DNA of 64,000 nt from Hsuehochloa calcarea (lineage: Eukaryota; Streptophyta; Magnoliopsida; Poales; Poaceae), in contig CM070609.1 of the NCBI GenBank assembly GCA_036346395.1, positions 29,338,223 through 29,402,222 on the forward strand, written 5' to 3'. Of this stretch, positions 35,654 through 47,830 are shown piece by piece (the first letter of the stretch is position 1; every line of letters starts with the position of its first letter). A model generated the notes under the pieces. It was not told the origin of the DNA. It did no database searches and was given only the letters and a program-made list of their open reading frames with translations. The position numbers and the translations under genes are program-made.

Positions 35654-37254
35654 ATGGTGAGCACACGGATCATGATGGTGAGGACCAAGGTGAGGAGGTC
35701 AGCGATTGCCGTTGCACTTCCTCATGATGTCTCGTCAACATCGTCGGCCTCGTGGCCGCGAGCTCTCCTCAACCCATGGCTGACCTCTGTAGCCTACGAG
35801 CCAAGTACTACTGTTTGTTGTGGTAACCAATCCATGCATGCATATGTGTTAGAGTTTTAATTTGACTAGATAAATATGTTACTAATTTGACTAGCAACAA
35901 TGCCCTTGATTTGGCCTTAATTTTAATTTTCTCTTACGGAGTAATTCTGATGTCTTCAATTGTGTACGTATATTGGAGTTGCAAGACCATGTACAAGGCG
36001 TCCAAGGAGCATGTGGTGCTGGAGCGGGAGAAGGCGATGAAGTGGCTGGACAACGACTACTACCTCGCCATCATCAACGACCTGGTCGATGCTGGCAACC
36101 CAAAGGCCCGCTTTATCATTGCCCTCACGCTCGTCTTCACGCACTAGGACATGCAACATGGCCTCGTGTTCCTCGAACGGGGGGCCTTCGCCAACCATAA
36201 GGCCACGCCTACATGCTCGGCCTCTTCCTCTACACGATCGGCGAGGCACGCGATGTTTGGAAGCAATACATCAGCCAGGTCGAGGGCTAGTCGACCAGCG
36301 GGTGCGAGACGGCCAAGAGGACCAACTGGGAGTGCAAGCGGTGCCAAAGACTCGCTGCAGACACGGTCCAGGCGGCGATGTGGAAGATGGCCGGGCCGCT
36401 GGGTCGGGTGTGGGCGCTGTCGAAGGATGGCCACCGGTGCACGAGCACTAGCTGCGGCGTGATGGAAGGGTGGGGCGACTACTGTAACACCCTGACCCAA
36501 AATCGGCTCAATGCCCAGCCCACCGTGGGGCGGACCCGCACACACATAGCACCTCACTTACACTTTCGTCCTCGCTTCGTGTAAAAGGGTTAACCCGGAG
36601 GTGCTACGTTTGGATCCAACAGGTATTATATACTACTACAACTCACTTGAGACAAGCAATGTGGGACTAATCCCACCACACAACTCCTCATGCGCCACAT
36701 GGGCCATGCTACGAGCAGGCCGGGGTATTACATTCACTTCTTAAGGGGCGACGCCGGCAAAGATACCGCATACGCGCAAATGCCTGTAACCACCCCTCAG
36801 ACACGTCCAGTGCGTCCGGTCGACATATGCCATGCCATGTGTCCACTCCGCCCACATGTGCCATGCGCCATATGCCCGCTTCCGCTCCGCACGCCGCGTG
36901 CAACAAAGGTTGATGCTCGATACCATCCGTAACACCGACCCAAAATCGGCTCAATGCCCAAATTTCACCGTGGGCGGACCCACACACATAGCACCTCACT
37001 TACACTTTCGCCCTCGCCGTGTAAAAGGGTTAACCCGAGGTGCTACGTTTGGATCCAACAGGTATTATATACTACTACAACTCACTTGAGACAAGCAATG
37101 TGGGACTAATCCCACCACACAACTCCTCATGCGCCACATGGGCCATGCTACGAGCAGGCCGGGGTATTACAACTACGTCGTCTTCTGCAGTGATGACTGT
37201 AGGATTAGGCATGTGTACGCCAAGTTCTTTGCACAGATGTTGAACTACTTGTGA
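35654..37254 (+). pseudogene. F-box / Sel1-like / MYND-like gene remnant captured in CACTA, split by a TRIM
   Basis: Pieces in order: an F-box-like start (VALPHDV, then after a frameshift NIVGLVAASSPQPMADLCSL, about 35700-35815); KTMYKASKEHVVLEREKAMKW and DNDYYLAIINDLVDAGNPKA (35985-36120, Sel1/TPR-like helices); after another frameshift MLGLFLYTIGEARDVWKQYI (near 36211-36275); a cysteine-bearing end CETAKRTNWECKRC, HRCTSTSCGVMEGWGDY; and, beyond the TRIM, VVFCSDDCRIRHVYAKFF to TGA at 37254. The last part looks like the MYND-type finger of plant F-box/HCP-like proteins. Stops: TAG after LVFTH and TAG after SQVEG. Grass CACTA elements often carry such host gene fragments. Original role would be substrate recognition by an SCF ubiquitin ligase, inferred from the family. 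It is dead here. Confidence 0.55.
36483..37171 (-). mobile_element. TRIM copy 1, complete (689 bp)
   Basis: Two direct repeats of about 250 bp (36483-36732 and 36928-37171), each of the form TGTAACACC...TATTACA (the second starts CG), enclose a 195-bp interior with no open frame. On the minus strand the interior begins tggtatcgagcatc, a tRNA-Met primer-binding site, and ends in a purine-rich cttaagaag tract. A perfect 5-bp duplication actac flanks it (36478-36482, 37172-37176). The insertion sits in the codons for Gly-Asp-Tyr of the captured MYND-like gene. Terminal-repeat retrotransposons in miniature depend on other elements' proteins. Confidence 0.9.
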
Positions 37255-37299
37255 AATTAGCGGTTTTATAGTGATACTCCTGATGCTCGCAGCCAAAAA

Positions 37300-37420
37300 A
37301 TAGAATATTTTTTAGATATAGAAGGAACTATCGCAGACGGTTTTTGGAACAAACCGTCTATGATATATACTTATACTTATCATAGATAGTTTGTGGTTGG
37401 AACTGTCTGTGATATGAACA
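37300..37420. repeat. CACTA subterminal-type repeats, cluster 2
   Basis: Contains atcgcagacggtttttgg, aaaccgtctatgata and aactgtctgtgatatg. The stretch from aatattttttagatatagaagg onwards matches 43850-43925, so this block occurs on both sides of the tnp2 gene. Confidence 0.6.
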
Positions 37421-37578
37421 AAGTCTATTTTGCATACAACTATAGATAACCAACTACTTCACAAATATGCCATAAATTACAACAACGATACACACACATA
37501 CACAATCTTCTGCAGCCACTTGACATGGTCTAGAATGTGCTCCATCTTCAACACCAGCATGTTTAGCCTCTGCTCTAG

Positions 37579-40500
37579 TGTAACATCCCAACTTTTGAGC
37601 CTTTTAAAATCCTTTATTTATTTGCTAGTTGAAAATCTCATCATCTGCATTTTATTTGAATTTATATTAAAAGCTTAATATGGACTTTAAGGACAAAATA
37701 ATTTAATATGATTAATTCCAACATCAACAATTGTCAAAACTATTTTATTTAGATTCTATATGCTTGGATATATTTTATAGAATTTTCTAGAATTTTTCCA
37801 AGATCATTTGCTATTTTCTATTTGCTATTTGCATTTTCTGGATGTATTAAAAAGAAAAATCTATTTAAATCCTCGGAACAGTGCTGGGCCGAAGCCCAAC
37901 ACTATTCCCGTGCGCCAGCCCATCTTCCGCTCGCTTGCGCCCTCGTCCGTTGGATGTGCGACGCGTGCCCCTCATTTTGATCGGACGCTCGCGCTCAACC
38001 CCGCCTTCCTCCGTTGGATGTTCGCCGCGTGGCCTCGCCCGCTGATCTCGCTCGCTCGCCCGTGCCTCGTTGCCGCTGCCAGGTGGGACCATCACCGAGT
38101 CATCGTCTCCGCGGAGTCTTCTTCTTCTTCGCGCCCGCGTCTTCGCCCAACATTGCCGAAGCTTGAAGCTTCGTCCGACAAAACCGATTCGGTTGCTCAT
38201 TCTTCGCGCCGACCCCACCAAATTGTATCTCTATTTATTCCTTATCTTGTCCAAACCGAATCAAACCCCGAATCCCTCTCAATCTCCGAGAATCAAGGAT
38301 TTCAAAACCCCGGCCGTTTCGGACTCGAATTGGGGTTTCCACTTCGACGCCCCCGCCTATAATCGCCTTAGATCGCCCGCCGCCGAACCCAGAGCCGCCG
38401 CCTGTGCCGCCGCAACCCAGAGCCGCCACCCTCATCTCCCCGATCGCTCTAGCGCCACCGCGATCCAAGATTTAGGGTTTCTGGCCGAGCTTTTTCTCCG
38501 GCGAATTGCGTCGCCGTCGTTGTCGCCCTTGCCCCACCGACTGCACCACCATGATCAGCAAGGTCCCAGCTACCTTGTGCGCCTCTCCTCGTCGCCGGAG
38601 CATCGCCAGAGCACACTTTCGACAAAACCCAGAGCTCCACCGCCGCTTCTTCCTCGCCGTAGGTCGCCACCGCTCGCTGCCGCCATCGTAAGGGCACCCC
38701 GAGCGCAATAGCACGGAAAAATCTGTACCTTCGCCGCCGATGACTCGCGCCAAACGCCGGTGACCATCGGTCCCGAGCGCCGCCGCCGCCGTCGTCGTCG
38801 GCTCAGGCCCAAGATCGACCTCGGGTTGGTGTGGCAGCCGCGTGGCGCCAAATCACAAAGACACGCGCACGTGGTTCACCATCAGGCTAGATCGACTTGG
38901 CTCTTGAACCTGCTCACCGTGAGCTCGATCACCGACATGGGGCCCACATGTCATATTTCTTTTAAATCTATTTCTTTTTCGAAAATTCTCGGCTGACGCA
39001 AGCATTGCGCAATAATCTGATTTTCCTTTATAAAAATAATTCAGGAAATCAAATTAAAATCCAAATTAGGGTTTTAAATATTTTTCCAATCTTCTAAAGC
39101 CCATAACTTTTGCATCCGACCTCCGATTGAGCCCATTCAAATTTGTAAATTCATATAAAATCAAGATATGTTTAATGGTGAATTTTATTTGATTTTTGGA
39201 GTTTGTTTTGACTCTATTATTTATTTATTTTTGTTTCTTTTGTATCGTTTGCGAGTAGACGTCGATACTTCGGGAAATTTTGGAGAAGAAGGAGCACCTC
39301 AAGATCAAGACCAGTACCTAGACCTATTCCAAGGCAAGTTATACCTTTGATCATATTGAACCCAGTTTTCAAAATACTTTGTTTCAATGTATTGCAATTT
39401 ATTTTAAGTATTTATTTAATTTTTTTTGGGATAGTTATTAATCCAGTTTGTTATATCCACCTTGTCTATTGTATGACATGATCTTTTGTCACCCTAGGTT
39501 GGTTCATTATTAGTTGGTATTATTGTAGCACCAACGTGGGTTGGTTAGATACGAGTAGATTGCTTTGCCATGCCACGAGTCATCATTTCATATGAGTTAC
39601 AAATATAAACTTGACTAAGTGATTATGGAACTGTGTGATGAAACTGTGTGTGCTGTGTGCTATTACTCGTTGATGGCATGTGTTGCACTTAATCAACAGG
39701 GTGGGAAAAGATTTAGACTGAGGCAAGTGGTTGATTCTGTGTGATTGGTGGAGCTGTGTGCTATAAACTTTGTGATTTGGGTTAAAACTGAAAGTCTTGC
39801 CTTGGTCAATTAAGGACTTAACTTTGTGCGCCATTGAACTGGGCCTTACTGTACAACCATATGCCTAGTATGGGCTGGGCCTAACTTAGTAAGTTATGGA
39901 ATCTTGACATTGACAACTCGGGTTGTATTTAAACTGTGTGATAGGCTGGAGGTGTGATATGTCACATCGCGGACGGTTCGCTGCATCCCTGTCCAACGAT
40001 GTGTGTCGTAACCAAACGCTGTGTGTATCGGTTGGCTGGCAGGAAAGCACATCGGGAGTGTCATTGCTTGAGATGAAATCTCTGAATGGTTTTGTTATGG
40101 TCAGTGCTAGCTACACTAATTGTATCGTGTGGGTAAAGTGTACAACCTCTGCAGAGTGTTAAATCAATCTATTCGAATAGCCGCGTCCTCGGTTATGGAC
40201 ATGCTCGGGAATTTTGCACGAGGGGTAATTTTTATGAAACATTTGGGAAGGGTCAGCTGTGTGAGATAACTTGTACAGCTGTGTGAATAACATGTTTAGA
40301 CTGTGTGTCCTTTGTGAAACCAATTGTTAAATTAATATTCTTTAATTGTTTTCAATTATGTTTTCAATCTATTATTTGTATTCAATTGCAAATGTTGCAT
40401 TTCCGCAAAATAACCACAGAAGCCATTTCTTTGGAATAAGCCATCATGTATAAATGCATTCTGTGGTATGACTTGCGAGTACGGTGTGTACTCACTCTTG

Positions 40501-40948
40501 CTAAACAAATCAACAGAAGTGGAGGAGTCGTCGTCTGCTTTTGAAGAAGAGTTCTATGAAGGTTGATCGTTAGGGTCTTGATCCCAGTCAGTTGCCTGTG
40601 GTAAATTGATGGGAGCCCACTGGAGTTTACTTCGTTTCCGCTGCAGTTTATTCTTTATTGTCAGCCTTGCATGGCTTAATAAATGTAAAACTCGACCGTA
40701 AGGTCCCAACAGTTATTTGTTATTCAAAGTACTCGTTTATTCTTATATTCGTTGTATGGATGTGATATTCCATCGATGTTGATACTGTGTGCACTAGCGT
40801 GATTCTGGACTAGTGCAGAATACACAGAGGGACCAGATTTGCATATTTGGGTCCCGGCAGAGGTGGTATCAGAGCCATACTGACTGTAGGTCTTGACCTT
40901 AGTTAGATCGGCCGTCGTAGCATGTCCAAATTTATTTTCTAGAGCAAA
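37579..40948 (+). mobile_element. Tekay-like gypsy LTR (37579-40859) with start of interior
   Basis: Starts TGTAACATCCC, ends GGGTCCCGGCA at 40859 (3,281 bp), and is followed by gaggtggtatcagagcc, the primer-binding site, plus about 70 bp of leader matching that of element 1 near 17000-17080. It is the 5' LTR of a plus-oriented element whose interior is lost, as tnp2 sequence begins at about 40949. TATAAT at 38358-38363 is the likely promoter. Open frames in the CG-rich leader (37808-38711) and repeats of gtgtgtg words are not genes. Confidence 0.8.
38358..38363 (+). promoter_or_regulatory. Candidate LTR TATA box
   Basis: TATAAT in cgcctataatcgcc at the start of the CG-rich leader, in the position equivalent to TATAAAG at 56121 in the related solo LTR. 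Confidence 0.35.
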
Positions 40949-43648
40949 TTGAAGGCAAGCAATGGTTGGTCTGACAAAGGTTTCACGTCATTACTAGGTC
41001 TCCTAGCGGACATCCTTCTAGAAGGAAACGTGTTGCCCAGAATCACCTACCAAGTCAATAAGGTTCTTTGTCCATTGGGAATGGAAGTAGAAAAAATACA
41101 TGCATGCCCGAACGATTATATCCTCTACCATAAAGAGTATGCAGACATGCATGTATGTCCGATGTGTAAAGCATCCTGATACAAGTGTAAGAATCACTCC
41201 AATGACGGCGAGGGCATCGAGGCAAAGCAAGGACATCCTGCTAAGCTATTGTGGTATCTGACTATAATTCCCCATTTGATGCGTTTATTTGCAAACCGAA
41301 AGGAGGCAAGATTTCTACGTTGGCACTCGAATGAGCATAAGAAAGATCGAAAGAGAAGACACACTGCGGATTTTGTCTAGTGAAGAAACTTTGATATGAG
41401 CTTCGAAGACATCGCGTGGAACCAAGGAATATAAGGTTTGGATTGAGTACAAATATAATGAATCCTTTTAGTAACATGAGCAGCTGAAATGGCACCTAGC
41501 CTGTGAATCTATGTATGCGCAACATTCCTCCTTGGTTGTATATGAAGCGGAAGTACATTTTGATGTCACTACTTATCCAACGGTCGAAGCAACCTGGTAA
41601 CGATATTAATGTGTACCTAGCACCATTACTGTAAGGTCTTGTGACGCTGTGGAATGAAGGGGTACATGTGTGGAATGCATACAAACGAGTGAACTTCACT
41701 TTACGTGCCAAGTTGTTCTGCACCATCAATGATTTTTCTGCCCTTGGTAACCTCTCGGGATTCAGTACAAAAGGAGCCAAAGCATACCCACACTACTTAC
41801 ATGATACCGGAAGTGTGTGGCTAAACAACTCGCGTAAAACTGTGTACATGCGTCACCGTAGGTCCCTTCCTAGGTATCACCCATACCGCAAGATGAAGAA
41901 ATAATTCAACAAAAATAAGGAGGACAGTTCATCTCCAAGGGAGTTTAGAGTGAAAGAGGTTTATGATATAGTTAATGATATTTATGTTGTGCTTAGAAAG
42001 AGACATAAATTGAGGACCCGTCAGAAGAACATCTGGAAGAAGTCATTAATTTTTTGGAACTTACCTTATTGGGAGAACTTAGAAGTTCGCCCCTACAACA
42101 ACGTCATGCACGTGGAGAAGAATGTATGTGATAGCTTGATTGGTCTCTTACTGAATATTCGTGACAAAATAAGGGATGGTGTCAACGCACGGCGTGACTT
42201 GGTTGATATGAACATAAGTACCGAGTTAGCACCGAAAGAGACCGATAAAGGACGAATGTACCTCCCCCTAGCTTGCTACACTCTGTCCAATGCCGAGAGA
42301 AAAGAACTGTGCCAGAGCTTACATGATCTGAAAATTTCGTCTGGTTTCTCCGCCAGCATGAAGAAACTTTTTTCTATGGAAGATTTGAAATAGATTGGTA
42401 TGAAGTCTCATGATTTTCATGTTCTAATGATGCAAATGCTTCCAGTTATAATTAGAAGTATTTTACTGAACAAGATCGTAGTGGCAATCATGAGGTTGTG
42501 TTATTTCTTTAACTCAATTGTTCAGAAGGTCATTGATCATGAAGGACTAGATACTCTGCAGGCCGAGGTGGTGACGACTCTATGTCGTCTTGAGATGTAT
42601 TTCCCTTTGTTATTTTTCGATATCATGGCTCATTTTATTGTTCACCTTGTGAAAGAGATAAAGATATGCGGCCCACTGTTCCTGCATCATATCTGCCCTT
42701 TGGAGAGGTGCATGGGAATTCTCAACTCCTCTGTACGAAATCGATCTTGGCCCGAGGGCAGCATCATCGAAGGTTATGTAACCGAAGAGGTCATTGAGTT
42801 CTGCGTCGACTAAATGGTTTAGGTAGAACCGATAGGTATGCCTCTATCTTGTCATGAGGGGAGGCTGGAGGGTATCGTGACCATCGGAAGGAATGCAATC
42901 ACTCCCGATTTTGGTGCGTACGCTCAAGCCTATTTCACGGTCTTGTAACACATGATATGGTACACCAATAGAATCTAGGCCGGTGGGAGGTTTGGATCAC
43001 GAGAGAGCACAACCGTCGGTTCAATGAATGGTTAAAGGTGTGATTCACTGGGAGGCTGTCATCAAGTGATGATATGCTACCATGGTTGGCAAAATAGCCA
43101 AAATTTACAATTGTTATATGCAAGGATACGATATAAATGGGTACATATTTTATACGACAACTCAGGATAGGAAGAGCACAGTCCAAAACAGCGGTGTCTG
43201 CATAGATGCATTTTACAAGCAGTTCAATACGGCTGGGTTGAGCTCCTACTATGGGTTTGTAGAGGAGATTTGGGAGCTCGACTATGTACTTTTCAAGATC
43301 CCCTTTTTCGGTGCCATTATGTCAAAATTCCCACTGGGTGTGAAGGTCTACAAGTACGGTGTCACTACTGTGAACCTCAAATGTGTCGAATACAAGAATG
43401 AATCATTCATACTTGCTAAGCAAGTTGTTCAAGTTTTTGATATAAAGGACCCAGCAAATAAGAACCGTCACATAGTTCTTCATAAAAAAGAAGGATTATC
43501 GGAGTTGAGAATGTCGTGGATGAGGAAGAGTACAATCAATTTAACAAGTTGCCTCCTTTCAGAGACGACATCATGCTCGAGGAAGAACTTAGTAAGGAAG
43601 CTAGCTATATGCGCTTCGATCATCGTGAAGGGTTGTTTTTTCAAATGA
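40949..43648 (+). pseudogene. CACTA transposase (tnp2 family), broken
   Basis: Domains in order: Transposase_21 (40949-about 41900) with LADILLEGNVLPRITYQVNK, CPLGMEVEKIHACPNDYILY, HVCPMCKAS, LLWYLTIIPHLMRLFANRKE and LWNEGVHVWNAYKRVNFTLR; a middle part with WKKSLIFWNLPYWENLEVR and NNVMHVEKNVCDSLIGLLLN (41950-42393); a DUF4218 region (42400-42813) with HFIVHLVKEIKICGPLF; and a DUF4216 region (43082-43648) with GLSSYYGFVEEIWELDYVLF and AKQVVQVFDIKDPANKNRH. Stops and frameshifts lie near 41180, 41380, 41480, 41900, 42393 and 42813. The 5' end is missing where the LTR at 37579-40948 lies. The intact protein recognises CACTA ends and catalyses excision in the nucleus. Confidence 0.9.
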
Positions 43649-43849
43649 AATAGCTAAGTGGAATGATCCCACACGGTGAACACCTGTTTGGAAAATTGTT
43701 CCATTATAATTAAGAAACTCGACATGTTGTTAAGGAATTATTCCATTGTAATTGATTTGCTAATTAAGAAATTATTCTATCTGTGATTGTATATGCTTTC
43801 TTATTTTCAAAGGACATGTCTAACATTTCCAGAGGCTAGCCGAAAAATA

Positions 43850-44190
43850 TAATATTTTTTAGTTATAGAAGGAAATGTCACATGCGGTTTAGTGGAACAA
43901 GCCGTCTATGATATATGTAGCACAAACAATTCTAAGGAGCCAAAACATTTCGCCTCCCGCGTAAAAACATTTCGCATCCCGTGTACGCGTCCAAAAATTT
44001 CGCCACCCGCTCTGAACATCACAGACGGTTCCATAATAGAAATATTTATGAAACTTATCACACACGGTTCTTAAATATAACCGTCTGTAATATGCTCGCT
44101 TTTCACAGACGGTCCTAGAATAGAACCATCTGTGATATGCTCGCTTATCGCAGATGGTTCTTTAAAAGAACCGTCTGTGATATGCATTTA
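43850..44190. repeat. CACTA subterminal-type repeats, cluster 3
   Basis: Seven or more copies of tcacagacggtt / aaccgtctgtga words, alternating orientation, ending just before a TATA-like tttataagtaagg (44187-44199) and a CT-rich leader. Position between tnp2 and the second gene is unusual for a single element, where such clusters lie at the two ends. Confidence 0.65.
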
Positions 44191-45102
44191 TAAGTAAGGC
44201 CCCGCTAGGGTTTGCGTCCGTACTCCTCAAAGCCTACTCTCCGATCTGCCTCCCTAGCGCACTTACTTCCCGAGTTCCTCCCGAGCCTCCTCTCTCCACG
44301 TTGTCATCCCTGCACCGTCCTCCTCACCTACGCCGCCGTCATCACCGAGCCTCCTCTCTCTGCACAGTCATCCCCATGCCGTACTCCTCCTGTACGCCGC
44401 TGTCATCCCCGCGCCTCCTCCTCCCCGCACCGGTGTCCTCCCTCTGCGATCCCCGACTTCCTCCCCATGCCGGCGTCCTCCCTCTGCGACTAGGGCTGGA
44501 AACGAGCCGAGCCGAGCCAGCTCGAGCCAAGCTCGCCCAGGCTCGGTCTGAGGCTCGGCTCGGCTCGGCTCGAAAAAAGCTCGAGCCGGCTCGAAAAAGC
44601 TCGTTCGAGCCAGGGTTTCCAAGCCCAAAAACAAAAGTAGAATAAAATGATTATATGAGTCATTTATCATCAATTCAAAATCAAATCATCTTGATTATAT
44701 AGGGTTGCACTCGGCTCGTTTGGCTCGTGAGCCGGCTCGAGCTCGGCTCGAATCTTCACCGAGCTCGAAGCCCGGCTTGGCTCGGCTCGAAAAAAAACGA
44801 GCTCGAGCCGAGCCGGCTCGGCTCGCAACAAGCTCGAGCCGGCTCGCGAGCCGCGAGCTTTTTTGCCACCCCTATCTGCGACCCCCGACCTCAGTGATGA
44901 CACCCCTGACCTCGACAATGCCTCGCTTCCCCGACATCGACTCCCTCTTTGTCCACGCCTCTCGTCAAGGTACAAACTCACTGCTTTGGATTGTGCTAGT
45001 AGAAGTTTCGAATTGTGCTGATTTGATTGACTCTAGCACTAGGAGTTTGACAAGGATTAAAATCTCTATATATTACTTTAATAAATAATTAAAAGACCAT
45101 AT
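44191..45102 (+). pseudogene. CACTA second gene, 5' region (leader and first exon)
   Basis: After a TATA-like tttataag the sequence is a CT-rich leader, as in the 5' UTRs of CACTA genes. A first exon probably lies at about 44900-44967 (MTPLTSTMPRFPDIDSLFV in one reading), followed by a gt donor at 44971 and intron-like AT-rich sequence to the gypsy remnant at 45103. A MITE splits the leader (44491-44874). Exon structure is a guess; the link to the later exons at 52156 and 54407 is by position. Confidence 0.35.
44491..44874. mobile_element. hAT-type MITE (384 bp) with 8-bp duplication
   Basis: Begins tagggctggaaacgagc and ends gcgagcttttttgccacccc plus ta. The ends are inverted (the complement of the right end is taggggtggcaaaaaagctc). 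It is flanked by a perfect 8-bp direct repeat tctgcgac (44483-44490, 44875-44882), the length made by hAT transposases. The interior consists of long runs of gctcg/cgagc words around a short AT-rich core (44640-44700), so each half can pair with the other. No coding capacity. Frames rich in Arg, Ala, Glu or Ser here are only the repeat. Confidence 0.88.
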
Positions 45103-45995
45103 GTCTTTATGGTCGTAACCCCTAAGGCTAACGACTCCTGTAGTCGTAAGGATTCGAGAGGTTAGTTATAGGTACCTAGGTCGGACGAGGTCTTGTACCC
45201 GATCCCTGACCAGATGACTACTTGCAGAAGCCTTGAACTAGTATCTAGATCTGACTCCAAGTATATTATTACCGTGTGACGAATGGAACACATGTCATAT
45301 TTACTCCATACCACGTGACAGTTTAAGGTCCTAAGACACTAACAACTACTACCATACGGTTGAATGTCTCACAGACGCTAACCGATGACCAATTATTGTT
45401 TCACTAACAACAACTATCCCTCTGACCAGACGTGTCCATTCTAACAGGTGTCTTCTCTAGGAGTAACTATCACCTCTTTGTTGGTTATTTAAAGACGGAG
45501 TACAGAGGAACAAGGGCATCGGATTGAGGTATCACAATCAACATTAGATTTATGTTTCAACTCTGATTCAATAGCATAGTAAGCGTTACGCTCGGTGTAA
45601 TTAGGATTAGCCCACCGCCTTGTTGAACGCACTCCATGTAAAAGGTCCAGTTCATAGCAATAAAGAGCAACCCTATTCTTCCCCATGAACTCTTGGTCAT
45701 TTTCCTCTGTTTTATTTTCGAAAGATCGACGACTCGATCGTCGATAGCTGGTGTCGTCAATGGGGAAGAAGTTGTTGGGTTCTTGAAGATCATTTTGCTC
45801 AAGCATTCTTTATTCACTCCTTTCACTAAGTGATAATGACAACGTGATAGCAAATTATCTGCCCACAGTCCTTGAAGGGTATGCCCGATAGTGGTTCTGA
45901 ACCTGCCGGTCGAATATATCTATACTTAGGAGCTACTATGTGATGTGTTGATTGCTAACTTCCAGGGGACGTATGACCCTAGAAAAGAATACGAT

Positions 45996-46683
45996 TGTAA
46001 TACCCCGGCCTGCTCGTAGTGTGGCCCATGTGGCCCATGAGGAGTTGTGTGGTGGGATTAGTCCCACATTGCTTGTCTCAAGTGAGTTGTAGTAGTATAT
46101 AATGCCTGTTGGATCCAAACGTAGCACCTCCGGGTTAGCCCTTTTACACGAAGCGAGGACGAAAGTGTAAGTGAGGTGCTATGTGTGGGCGGGTCCGCCC
46201 CGCGGTGGGCTGGGCATTGAGCCGATTTTGGGTCAGGGTGTTACAAATGGTATCAGAGCATCAACCTTACAGCGGGCGCGCTGCGGACAGGGCGCGGGCA
46301 TATGGCGCATGTCACATGGGGCCCGAGTGGACACATGGCATGGCATATGTGCCAAGACCGACGCATGATGTACCGAGGGGTGGTTCGGGCATTTGCCGCG
46401 ATGCGTATGTCGTCGAGGGCGCCACTTAAGGGGGTGAATGTAATACCCTACCGCTCGTAGTGTGGCCCATGTGGCCCATGAGGAGTTGTGTGGTGGGATT
46501 AGTCCCACATTGCTTGTCTCAAGTGAGTTGTAGTAGTATATAATGCCTTTGATCCAAACGTAGCACCTCCGGTTAGCCCTTTTACACGAAGCGAGGACGA
46601 AAGTGTAAGTGAGGTGCTATGTGTGGGCGGGTCCGCCCCGCGGTGGGCTGGGCATTGAGCCGATTTTGGGTCAGGGTGTTACA
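45996..46683 (+). mobile_element. TRIM copy 2, complete (688 bp)
   Basis: LTRs 45996-46245 (250 bp) and 46439-46683 (245 bp), both TGTAATACC...GTGTTACA, enclose 193 bp. The interior starts aatggtatcagagcatc, a full tRNA-Met primer-binding site, and ends with the purine tract ttaagggggtgaa. A perfect 5-bp duplication acgat (45991-45995, 46684-46688) flanks it. It encodes nothing recognisable. Orientation is opposite to copies 1 and 3. The second LTR differs from the first by a handful of small changes, so it is fairly young. Confidence 0.92.
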
Positions 46684-46688
46684 ACGAT

Positions 46689-47830
46689 CTCCATCGGATC
46701 AGGCAAAAGACCAATGAAACACTTTGACAATATATCAAGATGTTCAGCCAGGTTCGTAACTATATCCCAGGGATCGCAGAATCTTCAATTATCCAGGCTT
46801 TTAAAGAAGGGCTGAGGAATCGACGTTTTACGGAGTATATCGCTATGAATCCTCCACGAATAACCGTCGAGCTTTTCGACATGGCGGACAAATATGCAGT
46901 CGCTAGCGAGGTGGTCGAATGGTGAGCAGCCATTGATCAAAAGGATAAAATACATCAACCTGACTTGGAAAAATATGAGAAGAAAAGAAAGAAGTCTCTC
47001 AAGAGTAAGAAGAACCACAAGCTCGACAAGAAAGAAGTCCTTGCGGTGCCTGAAAATTTTTCCATGGGCAAGAAAGACTTTTCCATACGGAACAAGACAA
47101 AGGCTCCGACCGATGACTACAAGAAAAATAAGAAGTGGTGTCCACTTCATCGGGTAGCAGAGCATGATTTGCGCACCTATCGAGCCTGGCAAAAGAAACT
47201 AGAGAATTACTACTCAAGTAAAGGTCCCTTCCCCTCTATACATGAACTCGGAGAACCAAGCTACAAGAAGGGCAAAGATGGCGATGAAGAAATAGAGTAC
47301 CAAGAGCCGCAATACACTATGGATACGATCTTCGGAGGATCCTCTTCGTATGACTCAAGGCACCATCTGAAGAACGTGGAGCGGGAAGTGAACCATGCTG
47401 AGTCTTCGATCGACATCAAGCCATCCAGATGGTCGGAGACAACTATCTCCTTCAGCAAAGAAGACTGCTCCATCCCAACGACTCGACCAGGTAGGTTCCC
47501 TATCATAGTTGAAACTATAATTAACAATTATAAAGGTAATCGAGTCTTGATAGATGGAGGTAGTTCTATAAATATTCTATTTACGAGAGCATAGGAAGAA
47601 ATACAAATTTCCAGGTCGAAGGTAAAACCTGTGAAGTATGCTTTCCATAACATAATTCCTGGTTCTACTACAAAACCGATAGAACAACTATCCCTACCGG
47701 CCACGTTCAGAAAACCTGACAATTTTCGAACAGAAAAGATCCCTTTTGATGTGGTATCCTTGGTCATCCGGCATTGGCTAAATTCCTAATAGCTACGCAT
47801 TACGACTATCAGAGTTTAAAGATGCCAAGG
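46689..47830 (+). pseudogene. Tat-type gypsy Gag-protease remnant
   Basis: After the TRIM the frame reads VRNYIPGIAESSIIQAFKEG, RFTEYIAMNPPRITVELFDM and ADKYAVASEVVEW (46746-46922, end of the capsid domain). A lysine-rich linker follows, then KKNKKWCPLHRVAEHDLRTY (about 47130-47185, the degenerate zinc-knuckle-like motif of Tat elements, usually 'YCPxHxxxxHDLxxC'). The aspartic protease comes last, with NNYKGNRVLIDGGSSINILF (47523-47582; the catalytic Asp in place). A TAG follows at about 47592. Stops after VVEW and in the region beyond 47600 end it. Upstream gag sequence is at 45750-45990. Such proteins package and process retrotransposon RNA. Broken here. Confidence 0.75.

Noticed and set aside
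37808..38711. Plus-strand open frames of 184 and 213 codons
   Set aside because: In the leader of the LTR at 37579-40859. The same region in the solo LTR at 55339 has different frames, so there is no conserved product.
44212..45088. Genes in the arginine/serine/glutamate-rich frames
   Set aside because: They translate a CT-rich leader and the gctcg runs of the MITE; frames do not persist outside it.
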